The position numbers and the translations under genes were made by a program. The notes below the pieces were generated by a model that searched no databases, was not told where the DNA came from, and was given only the letters and a program-made list of their open reading frames with translations. From Chitinophaga pinensis (GTDB lineage Bacteria > Bacteroidota > Bacteroidia > SXHM01), in the NCBI GenBank assembly GCA_945870105.1, contig CAMBRL010000011.1:1-43763 (forward strand): a DNA stretch of 43,763 bases, in the 5' to 3' direction. The first letter of the stretch is position 1. Every line of letters starts with the position of its first letter. Shown in pieces: positions 24,637-33,970 of this stretch.

Positions 24637-25152
24637 TTAGTCTCTAAACCACCCTGAATACATCACATAGTTTTCGGCAATGCCTTTAATAAGGGTAGCG
24701 GTTTGTTCGGCATTTAAGGTTTTTACTTTTTTGGCAGGAACACCGGCATAGATGCAGCCGCTCTCCACATGCGTGTTTTCCAGAACCACCGCACCGGCAG
24801 CTATGATGCTGTTTTCTTCCACCACCACATTGTCCATAACAATGGCTCCCATACCAATCAGCACATTATCTTTAACTGTGCAGCCATGCACCAGCGCATT
24901 GTGCCCGATGGATACATTATTGCCGATGGTAGTTGCTGCTTTTTTGTAGGTGCAATGGATAACCGCACCGTCCTGCACATTCACCCGATTGCCCATGCGG
25001 ATGTAATGCACATCACCGCGCACCACGGCATTAAACCACACACTGCATTCGTCACCCATTACCACATCGCCTACCACGGTTGCGTTTTCGGCTAAGTAGC
25101 AGTTGTTGCCAAACTTGGGTTCAATTCCTTTTACAGGTTTTATAAGTGCCAT
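24637..25152 (-). CDS. Gamma-carbonic anhydrase family protein (hexapeptide-repeat)
   Basis: The 171-residue left-handed beta-helix protein has repeating hexapeptides such as ATVVGDVVMGDECSVWFNAVVRGD, TIGNNVSIGHNALVHGC, LIGMGAIVMDNVVVEENSIIAAGAVV and YAGVPAKKV. The three metal-binding His of the gamma-CA trimer interface are visible: one in GAVIHC, two in NVSIGHNALVHGC. YrdA/PaaY-like relatives bind zinc; many show little or no CO2 hydration, so activity is uncertain. It converges on sprA across the 22-bp array and lies downstream of the glycosyltransferase genes, separated from them by a palindromic repeat. Confidence 0.9.
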   Translation of the reverse strand: MALIKPVKGIEPKFGNNCYLAENATVVGDVVMGDECSVWFNAVVRGDVHYIRMGNRVNVQDGAVIHCTYKKAATTIGNNVSIGHNALVHGCTVKDNVLIGMGAIVMDNVVVEENSIIAAGAVVLENTHVESGCIYAGVPAKKVKTLNAEQTATLIKGIAENYVMYSGWFRD

Positions 25153-25180
25153 AATTTCTTTCTAATATTCAGTTGTTGTG

Positions 25181-25231
25181 TTAGCCCTCTGCTCCCCTCT
25201 CCCTCGGAGAGGGGCAGGGGGTGAGGCTTTA
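25181..25231. repeat. GC-rich palindromic repeat at the 3' end of the PIG-V-like gene
   Basis: On the minus strand it starts AAAGCCTCACCCCCTGCCCC and carries inverted CCCCTCTCC and GGAGAGGGG arms. It is the third and best-preserved copy of the element at 7580-7617 and 7982-8020. The TAA stop of the upstream minus-strand gene lies at its edge. Confidence 0.8.
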
Positions 25232-26581
25232 AGTAAAAATCCAGCCGTCATTCAAATAGCAGTTCAGCATAAAAACATTCCACACAATATTAAAGAGCAG
25301 CACCACAGCAAAAACAATTTTGCTCAACACATTTTTATACGGCTGAAAATAAAACAGGAAAACAAAATTCAGAAATACCAGCAACAATCCCATGCTGTAA
25401 AATTCCCACTCACCCAAAAAAGAAGAAAATGAATACGTGAATAAAGCTGGTAAAAATGTAAACACAAACAGTGCAAGTTTTTGGTTTGATTCTAATTTTA
25501 AGAACCGTTCAAAGCTCAAGACACAGAAAGCAAAAAAGAAAGGAGTACATAGTACATAACGAAACAACCCGTGCAGGTTTCCGCCCTGAAAAAGCAGAAT
25601 AAAGAACGTTGCGCCCAACAAATAAAATAGTGAGAAATTAAAAAGTTCATCACGTCTGTTCAGTGTTGCGTTTTTCACAAAAACATTTTTCACCAGCAGG
25701 TAAATCATCAGGGGCACCAGCAGAAAAAGCGAAGCAATGTTTAAACCAAAACCTTCCTGCGACCAGTCGCGCAGGTTATGCGGCACCTGCAGTTTGTGAT
25801 CCCAGTATTTGTTTACATGGTAGAAATGGAAAAACTGCGAAGGGTCGTAATAATATTGAACCGCGCTAATTATTAATGTGCCAATTATCATTGGCAAGAC
25901 ATTCAGCACAATCTTTTTCGGCAGTGAATAATATTCTTTGGTGGTAACAAACATGTAAACATCTTTGCTCACAACGGCAGCGCCTATTATCAGTGCAGCA
26001 GGGCGTGTCATAGAACACAACAACATACCTGTAAAGTACAATAGGTATTTCTCCTTCATCATACCATAAAAAGCAAGGCACATCGTAAAAAAGAAAACCG
26101 ACTCGGTATAAGGAATAAAAAAACAAACCGCGCCCGGCAGAGAGAGCAGCGTGATGTATTTCAGCAAATTTTCTTTGCTGTCAAGCGAAATATCCAATGC
26201 TTTGAAAAGCAGAATCAATCCTGTAACAAAAAGCAAGAAATTAAAAATGCTGATACCGATGTTGGATAATCCTGTCACCTCCCAAATAAGCGGAAACAAA
26301 GGGAAGAAGGCGAAAATATAATCACCTACCTTGTTTTGGTCGTAATGATTATCACGGATAAAACGATAATGCACGGCATCCCAACGGATGAGGTTTTCGT
26401 TGGTTACTTTTTCAAACGCTTTGTCGGGAGCAGTTATTTCACCATTCACCTTTTGTATCTGGCGAATGTGTTTGCCGATTGTTTTGTCGTAAACCGTTTT
26501 ATTCTGAAAAAGAATATTTGCACCCCAGGCAAGAAGCAGCACCAAAACTCCGAGGGCAAAAGGTTTCAGAATTGAACCCAT
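25229..26581 (-). CDS. Polytopic GT-C glycosyltransferase, PIG-V-like mannosyltransferase family
   Basis: The 450-residue membrane protein has around 10-12 hydrophobic segments. The first external loop carries LIRWDAVHYRFIRDN followed by DYIFAFFPLFPLIWEV, which matches the WD-x-x-H and AFFPLFP signatures of PIG-V-type (GT76-like) enzymes using polyprenyl-phosphate sugars. PYTESVFFFTMCLAFYGM also matches that family. The gene is 3 bp from a GT2 gene that could make the lipid-linked donor. It probably adds a mannose-like sugar to a lipid or protein on the outer face of the inner membrane; the acceptor is unknown. Confidence 0.75.
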   Translation of the reverse strand: MGSILKPFALGVLVLLLAWGANILFQNKTVYDKTIGKHIRQIQKVNGEITAPDKAFEKVTNENLIRWDAVHYRFIRDNHYDQNKVGDYIFAFFPLFPLIWEVTGLSNIGISIFNFLLFVTGLILLFKALDISLDSKENLLKYITLLSLPGAVCFFIPYTESVFFFTMCLAFYGMMKEKYLLYFTGMLLCSMTRPAALIIGAAVVSKDVYMFVTTKEYYSLPKKIVLNVLPMIIGTLIISAVQYYYDPSQFFHFYHVNKYWDHKLQVPHNLRDWSQEGFGLNIASLFLLVPLMIYLLVKNVFVKNATLNRRDELFNFSLFYLLGATFFILLFQGGNLHGLFRYVLCTPFFFAFCVLSFERFLKLESNQKLALFVFTFLPALFTYSFSSFLGEWEFYSMGLLLVFLNFVFLFYFQPYKNVLSKIVFAVVLLFNIVWNVFMLNCYLNDGWIFT

Positions 26582-26584
26582 TAT

Positions 26585-27310
26585 TTATTTTGCGTTGAAT
26601 AACCCATATTTCAGAATGCAATAGATAGCGCGGAAGCCATCTTTCCAGCCTATTTTTTTTCCTTCTTCGTAGGTGCGGCCGTAGTAGGAAATTCCCACTT
26701 CATAAATCCGGATGTTTTTTATGCGTGCAATTTTTGCAGTTACCTCCGGCTCAAATCCAAAACGGTTCTCCACTAAGTTAAGGCTCTTTACCATTTTGCT
26801 GTCAAACAGTTTGTAGCACGTTTCCATGTCGGTAAGGTTAAGGTTGGTGAACATATTAGACATGAATGTCAGAATATTATTTCCGATGGAATGCCAGAAA
26901 AATAAAATGCGGTGAGGATTTCCACCCATAAAACGTGAGCCGTAAACCACATCAGCAAAGCCATCAACTATAGGTTGCAACAGCAAATTAAACTCCTGAG
27001 GATTGTATTCCAAATCGGCATCCTGCACAATCAAATAATCTCCGGTTGCAAGCTGAATTCCTTTGTGAATGGCAGCGCCTTTTCCCCGATTAATTTCCTG
27101 ATTATATAGTTGAATATTTAGTTCAGGATGTGCCGTACTATATTTCTCCAATGCAGTTTTTGTGTCGTCTGTTGAGCAATCATTCACTATAATTATTTCT
27201 TTTTCAAAACCACCAATCAGTTGCACGGCATTTACTTTATCCAAAATAAGATGAATAGTTCGCGCTTCATTGTATGCTGGAATAATAATGGAAAGTTTTT
27301 TAGCGCACAT
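26585..27310 (-). CDS. GT2 family glycosyltransferase, dolichyl-phosphate-mannose-synthase-like
   Basis: The 241-residue cytoplasmic GT-A enzyme has an N-terminal [13 protein letters not shown], a nucleotide-binding [10 protein letters not shown], and the catalytic DXD region [21 protein letters not shown] and ETCYKLF follow, as in DPM1-type polyprenyl-phosphate hexose synthases. There is no C-terminal membrane pair. It lies between a second GT2 gene and a PIG-V-like enzyme, with gaps of only 3-4 bp, so it likely supplies the polyprenyl-phosphate sugar donor. Confidence 0.88.
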   Translation of the reverse strand: MCAKKLSIIIPAYNEARTIHLILDKVNAVQLIGGFEKEIIIVNDCSTDDTKTALEKYSTAHPELNIQLYNQEINRGKGAAIHKGIQLATGDYLIVQDADLEYNPQEFNLLLQPIVDGFADVVYGSRFMGGNPHRILFFWHSIGNNILTFMSNMFTNLNLTDMETCYKLFDSKMVKSLNLVENRFGFEPEVTAKIARIKNIRIYEVGISYYGRTYEEGKKIGWKDGFRAIYCILKYGLFNAK

Positions 27311-27314
27311 CAGC

Positions 27315-28244
27315 TTAATCTATGTTTGTGTTTTTAATAATGTAAAGCGGACGGTTACGAATGTTGGCGCTCATGCGGCTGATGTATTCACCAATGATGC
27401 CGATGGAGATTAATTGTATTCCACCTATAAAAGTAATGGCAAGCATCAGCGATGTCCAGCCGGGTTCATAAACCTTTAAAATGTAGCGCGAGTAAAGCGC
27501 ATACAAAATCATCAGAAACGAAAAACCTGAAACCACAAAGCCTGCGCCTGAAGCAAACTTCAATGGAAAGTTGGAAAACGATGTTATTCCATCCAACGCA
27601 AAACGAATCATTTTGCTGTAAGTGTATCCTGTTTCTCCTGATTGCCTTTCGTCACGGTCATACTCTACAAATGTTTGCTCAAAACCTACCCACGAAATTT
27701 GTCCGCGCAGAAATTTTTCTTTCTCGGGCATACTCTTAACAATGTCAGCAACCTGTTTGCTCATAATCCTAAAATCACCGGTGTCAACAGGAATAGAAAC
27801 CGAAGTGATGCTGCCAAGAATGCGATAAAACATTCCTGCGGTAAATTTTTTTAGAAAACTTTCGCCTTTACGTGCTCTGCGTTTTGCATACACTACATCA
27901 AACCCGTTTTGCATTTTCCCGAACATCTCAATAATCAGTTCTGGCGGGTCTTGCAGGTCAGCATCAATAATTACAATTGCATCTCCTGAAGCTTTATCCA
28001 ATCCCGCACTTACAGCCACCTGGTGACCAAAGTTGCGACTGAAGTCAATGTATTTTACAAATGTATTTTTTACTGCCAATGCCTTTATTAGTGCAATGGA
28101 ATTATCGCGGCTGCCGTCATTCACAAAAAGAAATTCGGGCTCCACATCCATTTTTGAAACCACTGAACTAAGGCGTTCAAAAAGAGCAGGAATGTTTCCT
28201 TCTTCGTTGTAAATGGGAATAATTACGGAGAGTTTTTTTTTCAT
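27315..28244 (-). CDS. GT2 family glycosyltransferase with two C-terminal membrane helices (GtrB-like)
   Basis: The 309-residue protein has [50 protein letters not shown], the catalytic [10 protein letters not shown], and the acceptor-site region [11 protein letters not shown]. Two membrane helices follow (about 228-250 and 263-285), then [15 protein letters not shown]. This is the architecture of GtrB/ArnC-type polyprenyl-phosphate sugar synthases. It starts 6 bp after scoB and leads directly into two other glycosyltransferase genes. Confidence 0.9.
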   Translation of the reverse strand: MKKKLSVIIPIYNEEGNIPALFERLSSVVSKMDVEPEFLFVNDGSRDNSIALIKALAVKNTFVKYIDFSRNFGHQVAVSAGLDKASGDAIVIIDADLQDPPELIIEMFGKMQNGFDVVYAKRRARKGESFLKKFTAGMFYRILGSITSVSIPVDTGDFRIMSKQVADIVKSMPEKEKFLRGQISWVGFEQTFVEYDRDERQSGETGYTYSKMIRFALDGITSFSNFPLKFASGAGFVVSGFSFLMILYALYSRYILKVYEPGWTSLMLAITFIGGIQLISIGIIGEYISRMSANIRNRPLYIIKNTNID

Positions 28245-28250
28245 TACAAT

Positions 28251-28910
28251 TTAGTCCAAAATCATTTCAGGAATTTCACCATCCACAATTAATTTACCGG
28301 CTGTTGCATTTTGAATGTGTTCAACTGAAATACCGGGAGCACGCTCCAGCAGCTTAAATCCACCTTCGGGCAACACATCTAACACGCCCAATTCCGTTAC
28401 AATTTTTTTCACGCAGCGCAAACCTGTAATTGGTAAAGTGCATGAAGGTAACAGTTTTGATTCGCCTGCTTTATTTACATGCTGCATCGCCACAATTATA
28501 TTTTTTGCCGAGGCAACTAAGTCCATTGCGCCACCCATGCCTTTCACCATTTTACCTGGAATTTTCCAGTTTGCAATATCACCATTTTCACTCACTTCCA
28601 TGGCACCCAAAATAGTCAGGTTTACTTTCTGTGCGCGTATCATTCCAAAACTTAAAGCCGAGTCAAAAATTGCTGCACCCGGCAAAAGTGTTACTGTTTG
28701 TTTTCCTGCATTTATCAAATCCGCATCTTCATCGCCTTCAAAAGGAAATGGTCCCATGCCCAGAATTCCGTTTTCACTTTGCAATACCACGTTCACTCCT
28801 TTGGGAATATAGTTAGCACAAAGGGTAGGAATACCAATGCCAAGGTTTACATAATATCCGTCTTTAATTTCTTTCGCAATGCGTTTTGCGATTCCGTTTT
28901 TGTCTAACAC
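28251..28910 (-). CDS. scoB: 3-oxoacid CoA-transferase subunit B
   Basis: The 219-residue subunit has YYVNLGIGIPTLCANYIP, the catalytic Glu in LQSENGILGMGPFP, and GGAMDLVASAKNIIVAMQH near the middle, typical of class I CoA-transferases acting on acetoacetate with succinyl-CoA. The GTG at 28910 is chosen rather than a longer frame: it gives the normal family length and starts 17 bp downstream of an exact -7 element. Subunit A is encoded 1.9 kb away, beyond a gene on the opposite strand, which is unusual since the two are normally adjacent. Confidence 0.9.
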   Translation of the reverse strand: MLDKNGIAKRIAKEIKDGYYVNLGIGIPTLCANYIPKGVNVVLQSENGILGMGPFPFEGDEDADLINAGKQTVTLLPGAAIFDSALSFGMIRAQKVNLTILGAMEVSENGDIANWKIPGKMVKGMGGAMDLVASAKNIIVAMQHVNKAGESKLLPSCTLPITGLRCVKKIVTELGVLDVLPEGGFKLLERAPGISVEHIQNATAGKLIVDGEIPEMILD

Positions 28911-28927
28911 GATTAATGATTTTGCTG

Positions 28928-28935
28928 CAAATATA
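28928..28935 (-). promoter_or_regulatory. -7 promoter element for the scoB-glycosyltransferase operon
   Basis: On the minus strand the bases read TATATTTG, an exact TAnnTTTG match 17 bp upstream of the GTG start of scoB. Confidence 0.55.
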
Positions 28936-28982
28936 AAGTTTGTCGCTTCATTACTAAATCTTTGCGTTCTTTGCTGAATTCT

Positions 28983-30812
28983 ATGCAATCATCATTAACA
29001 TTAAACCGGAATGAGCGATGGGTCTATATCATCCTGTTTCTCTTTCTCTGGATATACTTGTGGCTTCGTGCTGCACTGATTCCATTTTCGCATGACGAGA
29101 TAGCAACCTTTTTTCATTACATCCATTCCGAGCGCTTTATTCCGTTTGTGAATATGCATTGGTATGCCAACAACCATTTGCTGAATACGGTTCTGGCATT
29201 TTGCTTTTACAAACTGTTCGGAGTTAGTGAGTTGATTTTACGTTTGCCTAACCTTTTATTTTTCCCTGTTTTTTTCTTTTTTGTTTACAAACTTTCACAG
29301 GAAATAAAAAACCTGATTTGGCGTTGGTTGTTTGTTATTGTCTTGTGCTTTGCGCATTATTTTATTGAATTTTTTGCCTTGTGCCGCGGCTATGGAATAG
29401 CAATGGCTTCGCTGGTTGCTTCAGTGTATTTTCTGATGCAGGCTATAAAAACAAATGAAACAAGGAATTATTTGTATTGCCTTTTGTTTGCTACAATGGC
29501 GAGTATGGCGAATCTTACTTTGATCAATTCCAATGCGCTGATTATTTTTTTGCTGGGAATGAATTTGCTCTTGCAATTTAAAAACACAGCCTGGAAAAAT
29601 ATAATTCTTAAGTCACTTGTTATTCTTTTTACGGGCATAATTCCACTTGGCTTGCTTGCGCGTTTTGCAATGGAATTACAGATACGCGGTTTGCTGGATG
29701 TTGGCACTCACGATGGTTTCTGGCAGGTAACGATAAAATCAAACACCCTGGTTTTTACCAATTCAGATAGCCCGCTGATTGGTTATTATGTAATTTTTTT
29801 CTTTGCAGTAATCTGCCTGTTTTTTGTTTTACTTTTTTTAAAAGACAAGAGCCTTAAATTTTTTCATAATTCACGTTTTGTATTTTTCTATTTGCTGCTG
29901 GGTAATCTTTTTATCACACTTTTTCTTGGTAATTTTTTCAACGTAAATTATCCCGAAGACCGTGCTGCCATGTATTTTTTTCCTTTGCTGGTGGGCAGTT
30001 TTTGTTTCCTTGCAGATGATGTTTCAGGATTTATTAACAGTAAAATTAGTGCTGTGATTGCAGCGCCTGCGCTGCTACTTACTGTTCACTTTTTTCTGAA
30101 TATAAATATTTCCTATGCTTCGTTTTGGAAAAATCTGCGGATACCTTACCGTTTTCACGACAAGGTAAAGGAGTATGTGATTCCGGGTCAACCTCCGCCA
30201 ACTGTTGCCGGTTATAAAATGCGGGGCTATGCCTGGAATTTTATCAATTTCAGAACGGGCAATATTTTATCGCAGATACATTATGAAGGTTATCCGGATG
30301 TAAATGCCGATTTTCAACTGGCAGTCATGGAACACCGCAGCGACTGGCTGCAATACTACGACTCGCTGGATTATGATAAGTACTCTGAAATATGGCTCTT
30401 GAAAAGAAAAACCGCACCTGTTTTAAGTTTAGTTGCTGATACAAGCGGACTTGCAACCGGTGAAAATTACACGAATGAGTTTTGGAATCTTTATGAAGGA
30501 ACAGTTGATTCGCTGGCCGGAAAAACGTTAATCATTAATTATGATTTATCATTGCTGGCGTATGAAAATCCATTTACAGCGCAGGTGATTGCTGCCGTCA
30601 GCGACAAAGACAATAAATCGTTGCGTTATGAGTGGCTGCAATTTGATTTTTTGCAAAGCGAGTATAACGGTGAGCCACACAATTTTGTGAAAAACTCAAT
30701 TATTCACAACCTGCCTGCTGAAGCGCACAGCTTAGTGATTTATGTCTGGAATATTCGCAGCAAGCCTTATTCTATAAAGGATGCACGTTGCAGAATAGAA
30801 ACAATGAAGTAG
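28983..30812 (+). CDS. Polytopic GT-C-fold glycosyltransferase-like membrane protein
   Basis: The 609-residue protein starts at ATG 28983; an upstream in-frame TTG adds only a few residues. It has about ten hydrophobic helices in residues 18-375, then a soluble C-terminal domain of roughly 200 residues with beta-type composition. The first loop holds the acidic HDEIATFFHY, which matches the catalytic DE/DD motif region of GT-C (ArnT/PMT-like) enzymes. NMHWYANNHLLNTVLAFCFYKLFG is also typical of that group. It would transfer a sugar from a polyprenyl carrier on the periplasmic side. It is transcribed against both CoA-transferase subunit genes and ends 3 bp from the scoA stop. Confidence 0.7.
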   Translation: MQSSLTLNRNERWVYIILFLFLWIYLWLRAALIPFSHDEIATFFHYIHSERFIPFVNMHWYANNHLLNTVLAFCFYKLFGVSELILRLPNLLFFPVFFFFVYKLSQEIKNLIWRWLFVIVLCFAHYFIEFFALCRGYGIAMASLVASVYFLMQAIKTNETRNYLYCLLFATMASMANLTLINSNALIIFLLGMNLLLQFKNTAWKNIILKSLVILFTGIIPLGLLARFAMELQIRGLLDVGTHDGFWQVTIKSNTLVFTNSDSPLIGYYVIFFFAVICLFFVLLFLKDKSLKFFHNSRFVFFYLLLGNLFITLFLGNFFNVNYPEDRAAMYFFPLLVGSFCFLADDVSGFINSKISAVIAAPALLLTVHFFLNINISYASFWKNLRIPYRFHDKVKEYVIPGQPPPTVAGYKMRGYAWNFINFRTGNILSQIHYEGYPDVNADFQLAVMEHRSDWLQYYDSLDYDKYSEIWLLKRKTAPVLSLVADTSGLATGENYTNEFWNLYEGTVDSLAGKTLIINYDLSLLAYENPFTAQVIAAVSDKDNKSLRYEWLQFDFLQSEYNGEPHNFVKNSIIHNLPAEAHSLVIYVWNIRSKPYSIKDARCRIETMK

Positions 30813-30815
30813 TAG

Positions 30816-31526
30816 TTAACTTCTTTTTCTTACGGTTCTTTGCTCTATTCTCTTCTCGTATTTCTCACCCTGGAAAATGCGTGTAACGTAAATTCCAGGC
30901 AAATGAATTTCCTGAGGATTCAGTTCTCCAGGTTGCACTAACTCTTCCACTTCTGCAATGGTAATTTTTCCTGCCATGGCAACAAGAGGAGAAAAATTTC
31001 GTGCAGTCATTCTGAAAATTAAATTTCCATGCGTATCACCTTTCCATGCTTTTACAATGGCGAAATCAGGTTCAAATGCATATTCCATTAGGTAATCTTT
31101 TTCCTCACCGTTGAATTTGAATCTGCGCACTTCTTTTCCTTCAGCCACTTCAGTTCCAACTCCTGCAGGTGTAAAAATTGCAGGCATTCCATAACCACCG
31201 GCCATGAGGCGTGTTGCCAATGTTCCCTGCGGAATTAAATCCACTTCCAGTTCACCGCTCAGCATCTGGCGTTCAAACTCTGCATTCTCGCCCACATAAG
31301 ACGAGATCATTTTTTTAATCAGTTTTTTTTGCAGCAATAATCCTAACCCAAAATCATCAACTCCCGCATTGTTAGAAATGCAGGTTAGATTTTTCTTTCC
31401 CTTCTTAACCAAAGCTGCAATGCTATTCTCAGGAATTCCGCACAAACCGAAACCGCCCAGTGCAAGCGTCATTCCATCTTCAAGTCCTGCAAGTGCTTCG
31501 TCAGCATTTTTTACTGTCTTGTTCAT
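30816..31526 (-). CDS. scoA: 3-oxoacid CoA-transferase subunit A
   Basis: The 236-residue subunit has the CoA-transferase family I signature [19 protein letters not shown] near the N-terminus, [33 protein letters not shown], and [29 protein letters not shown]. It pairs with ScoB to activate acetoacetate (or a related oxoacid) with CoA. It follows the PBP1A gene after 6 bp in the same direction and converges on the GT-C gene. Confidence 0.93.
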   Translation of the reverse strand: MNKTVKNADEALAGLEDGMTLALGGFGLCGIPENSIAALVKKGKKNLTCISNNAGVDDFGLGLLLQKKLIKKMISSYVGENAEFERQMLSGELEVDLIPQGTLATRLMAGGYGMPAIFTPAGVGTEVAEGKEVRRFKFNGEEKDYLMEYAFEPDFAIVKAWKGDTHGNLIFRMTARNFSPLVAMAGKITIAEVEELVQPGELNPQEIHLPGIYVTRIFQGEKYEKRIEQRTVRKRS

Positions 31527-31532
31527 TGTATC

Positions 31533-33776
31533 TTAATCGTATTGGGTGTCTTTATTCTTGTTTTGAAGTTTCTCTTTGCCGTATCTCACACAATCTAATT
31601 CCACTTTTATGGGTGTTGATGGTCGCTCAAAAGGTCCTTGCGAAATACCAAGTGTAGGGTCGGCATAAACCTTTTTCATGTATAAAGCCCAAATAGGCAA
31701 TGCCATAGAAGCACCCTGCCCTAAAGCCATTCCGCGGAAGTGGGCGCTACGGTCTTCGCAACCTACCCATGCTCCGGAAACCAGATTAGGAGTTAATCCC
31801 ATGAACCAGCCATCACTGTTGTTTTGTGTAGTTCCGGTTTTTCCGGCAATGGGGTTCATCATTTTGTAGCGGTAGCGGAGTCTTACACCCGAACCTCCCT
31901 GCACAACACCTTCCAATAAATTCAATGTTACATAAGCAGTTTCTTCGCTCATGGCTTCGTTTGTTATAGGAACAAATTCCTGCAACACGTTTCCGTTTTT
32001 ATCTTCAATGCGGGTGATGTAAACCGGCTTTGTGTAAACACCTTTATTTGCAAATGTTGAATTTGCTCCCACCATTTCATACACAGAAATATCAGGTGTA
32101 CCGAGGCAGATAGAAGGAACCGGATCAATCGGTGAAGTAACGCCCATTTTGCGAACTAAGTTAATCACTGCTTCGGGACCGTATTGTTTCATTACCCAAG
32201 CAGTAACATAGTTGACAGATTGTGCCAACGCAAACTTGAGTGAAATTTCTTCGCCTTCGTGTTTGTGATCTGAATTTTTTGGGGTCCAGTTTTTCAACAA
32301 ACCGAAAGTTCCTTTTTCAAAAGTATAAGGACGGTTTAACACTTTGTAACAAGGCGAATACCCTTCCTGAATAGCCAATGCATATACAAATGGTTTGAAG
32401 GTTGAACCTACCTGACGTTTGCCGTAATAGACCTGATCGTATTTAAAATGCTTATAGTTGATACCGCCAACCCAAGCTTTTACGTAACCGGTTTGCGGAT
32501 CCATGGACATAAAGCCCGTGTTGAGAAAATGCTTGTAGTAACGGATGGAATCCATGGGTGTGAGCACTGTGTCAATTTCTCCTTTGTAGGAAAAGATGGA
32601 CATTTCGGTTGGCGTGTTGAATGATCTTTCAATGGAATCCATTGGCGCTTTTTGCAGTTTCATTTTGCGGTAACGCTCCGTGCGTTTCATCGCCTGCTTC
32701 ATCACTTTCGGAATTTCTTCATCCGTAAGTTGATAGAAAGGAGCTTTGCTTCTGCCTTTATGTTCTTTGAAAAATGATTCCTGCAACACCGATAAATGTT
32801 CGCGCACTGCTTCTTCTGCATAAATCTGCATCCTGGAATTGATGGTGGTGTAAATCTTCAATCCATCGCGGTACAAATCATAATTGGTGCCGTCAGGTTT
32901 TTTATTTTCCTTGCACCACCGGATCAATTCACCACGCAAAAATTCGCGGAAATAGGTTGCGCTTCCCTCATTGTGGTCAACACTTCTGTAAATGAGTTTA
33001 AGAGGTATTTGTTTGAGTGAATCATACTTTACTTTTTCGAGGTAACCGTAATTCACCATTTGCATCATCACCACATTGCGCCTGTGTTCGGTAGTGTCGG
33101 GTCTTCTGCGGGGATTAAACAGTGAAGGATTTTTAGCCATGCCTACCAACAAAGCAGCTTCCTCAATTTTCAAGGAGTCAGGAGAGGTATTGAAATAAAC
33201 GCTTGCTGCGGTTTGAATGCCCACGGCATTGTGAAGAAAGTCAAACTCATTGAGGTACATGGTCAGGATTTCCTGCTTGGTGTAACGTCTTTCCAGTTTC
33301 ACGGCAATAATCCATTCCGAAAGTTTTTCAATTACAATACCTCCGTTCATCGCTTTGCGGGTATTGAAAAGCTGTTTCGCTAATTGTTGTGTAATCGTGC
33401 TTCCGCCACCGCTGCTGGTATTTCCGGTAAGAACGCCTTTTATTACACGACCTAGTGCACGGAAGTCAATGCCTGAATGTTCGTAGAAACGGGCATCTTC
33501 GGTTGCCACCAAGGCGTTTACTAAATCAGGAGAAAGGTTTTCATAGCGTGCCTGTGTGCGGTTTACTGCGTAGTAGCTTCCCAGCACTTTCTGGTCGGCA
33601 GAAATAACCTGCGAAGCGAGCATGCTCTTGGGGTTTTCCAACTCTTCTAGACTGGGTAATTCGCCAAACAAGCCTGCTGAAATGAGGAGAATAATCAAGC
33701 CAATCAACAGGAAGGGTGATGCAAAGAGCAGCCAGAAGAGGCGAACGGATTTTTTATTATCGGTGGTTTTTGCCAT
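31533..33776 (-). CDS. Penicillin-binding protein 1A (bifunctional transglycosylase/transpeptidase)
   Basis: The 747-residue class A PBP has one N-terminal membrane anchor (about 13-35). The GT51 domain shows EDARFYEHSGID (93-104, catalytic Glu) and SGGGSTITQQLAKQLFNTRK (122-141). The transpeptidase domain has its three motifs intact: GSTFK with nucleophile Ser458, SVN at 520-522, and KTGT at 646-649. A roughly 100-residue linker with a Lys/Arg-rich helix lies between them. It polymerises and cross-links peptidoglycan. It has its own -7 element and leads into scoA. Confidence 0.95.
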   Translation of the reverse strand: MAKTTDNKKSVRLFWLLFASPFLLIGLIILLISAGLFGELPSLEELENPKSMLASQVISADQKVLGSYYAVNRTQARYENLSPDLVNALVATEDARFYEHSGIDFRALGRVIKGVLTGNTSSGGGSTITQQLAKQLFNTRKAMNGGIVIEKLSEWIIAVKLERRYTKQEILTMYLNEFDFLHNAVGIQTAASVYFNTSPDSLKIEEAALLVGMAKNPSLFNPRRRPDTTEHRRNVVMMQMVNYGYLEKVKYDSLKQIPLKLIYRSVDHNEGSATYFREFLRGELIRWCKENKKPDGTNYDLYRDGLKIYTTINSRMQIYAEEAVREHLSVLQESFFKEHKGRSKAPFYQLTDEEIPKVMKQAMKRTERYRKMKLQKAPMDSIERSFNTPTEMSIFSYKGEIDTVLTPMDSIRYYKHFLNTGFMSMDPQTGYVKAWVGGINYKHFKYDQVYYGKRQVGSTFKPFVYALAIQEGYSPCYKVLNRPYTFEKGTFGLLKNWTPKNSDHKHEGEEISLKFALAQSVNYVTAWVMKQYGPEAVINLVRKMGVTSPIDPVPSICLGTPDISVYEMVGANSTFANKGVYTKPVYITRIEDKNGNVLQEFVPITNEAMSEETAYVTLNLLEGVVQGGSGVRLRYRYKMMNPIAGKTGTTQNNSDGWFMGLTPNLVSGAWVGCEDRSAHFRGMALGQGASMALPIWALYMKKVYADPTLGISQGPFERPSTPIKVELDCVRYGKEKLQNKNKDTQYD

Positions 33777-33790
33777 TTTGTTTAAGTGCC

Positions 33791-33798
33791 CAAAAGTA
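33791..33798 (-). promoter_or_regulatory. -7 promoter element for the PBP1A gene
   Basis: The minus strand reads TACTTTTG, an exact TAnnTTTG match 14 bp upstream of the ATG. No obvious -33 TTG. Confidence 0.5.
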
Positions 33799-33970
33799 AT
33801 AGAAATCTCAGGACAGGATTTGAGTATTAAACGAAATGACTAACAGGAAATTGTTGGAAGCCGAAAGGTTTTCGCTATACAGCCCTCAAAATCATTAAAA
33901 TTGCAGAATGAATTATCTCCACATTATTGCGGAGATATTCCATGTAGCCTATTTAATAGAAATTATTTTT

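Noticed and set aside
28911-28988. N-terminal extension of ScoB to 28988
   Set aside because: It would run through the -7 promoter element and give 26 residues absent from the family; GTG 28910 fits both promoter and family length.
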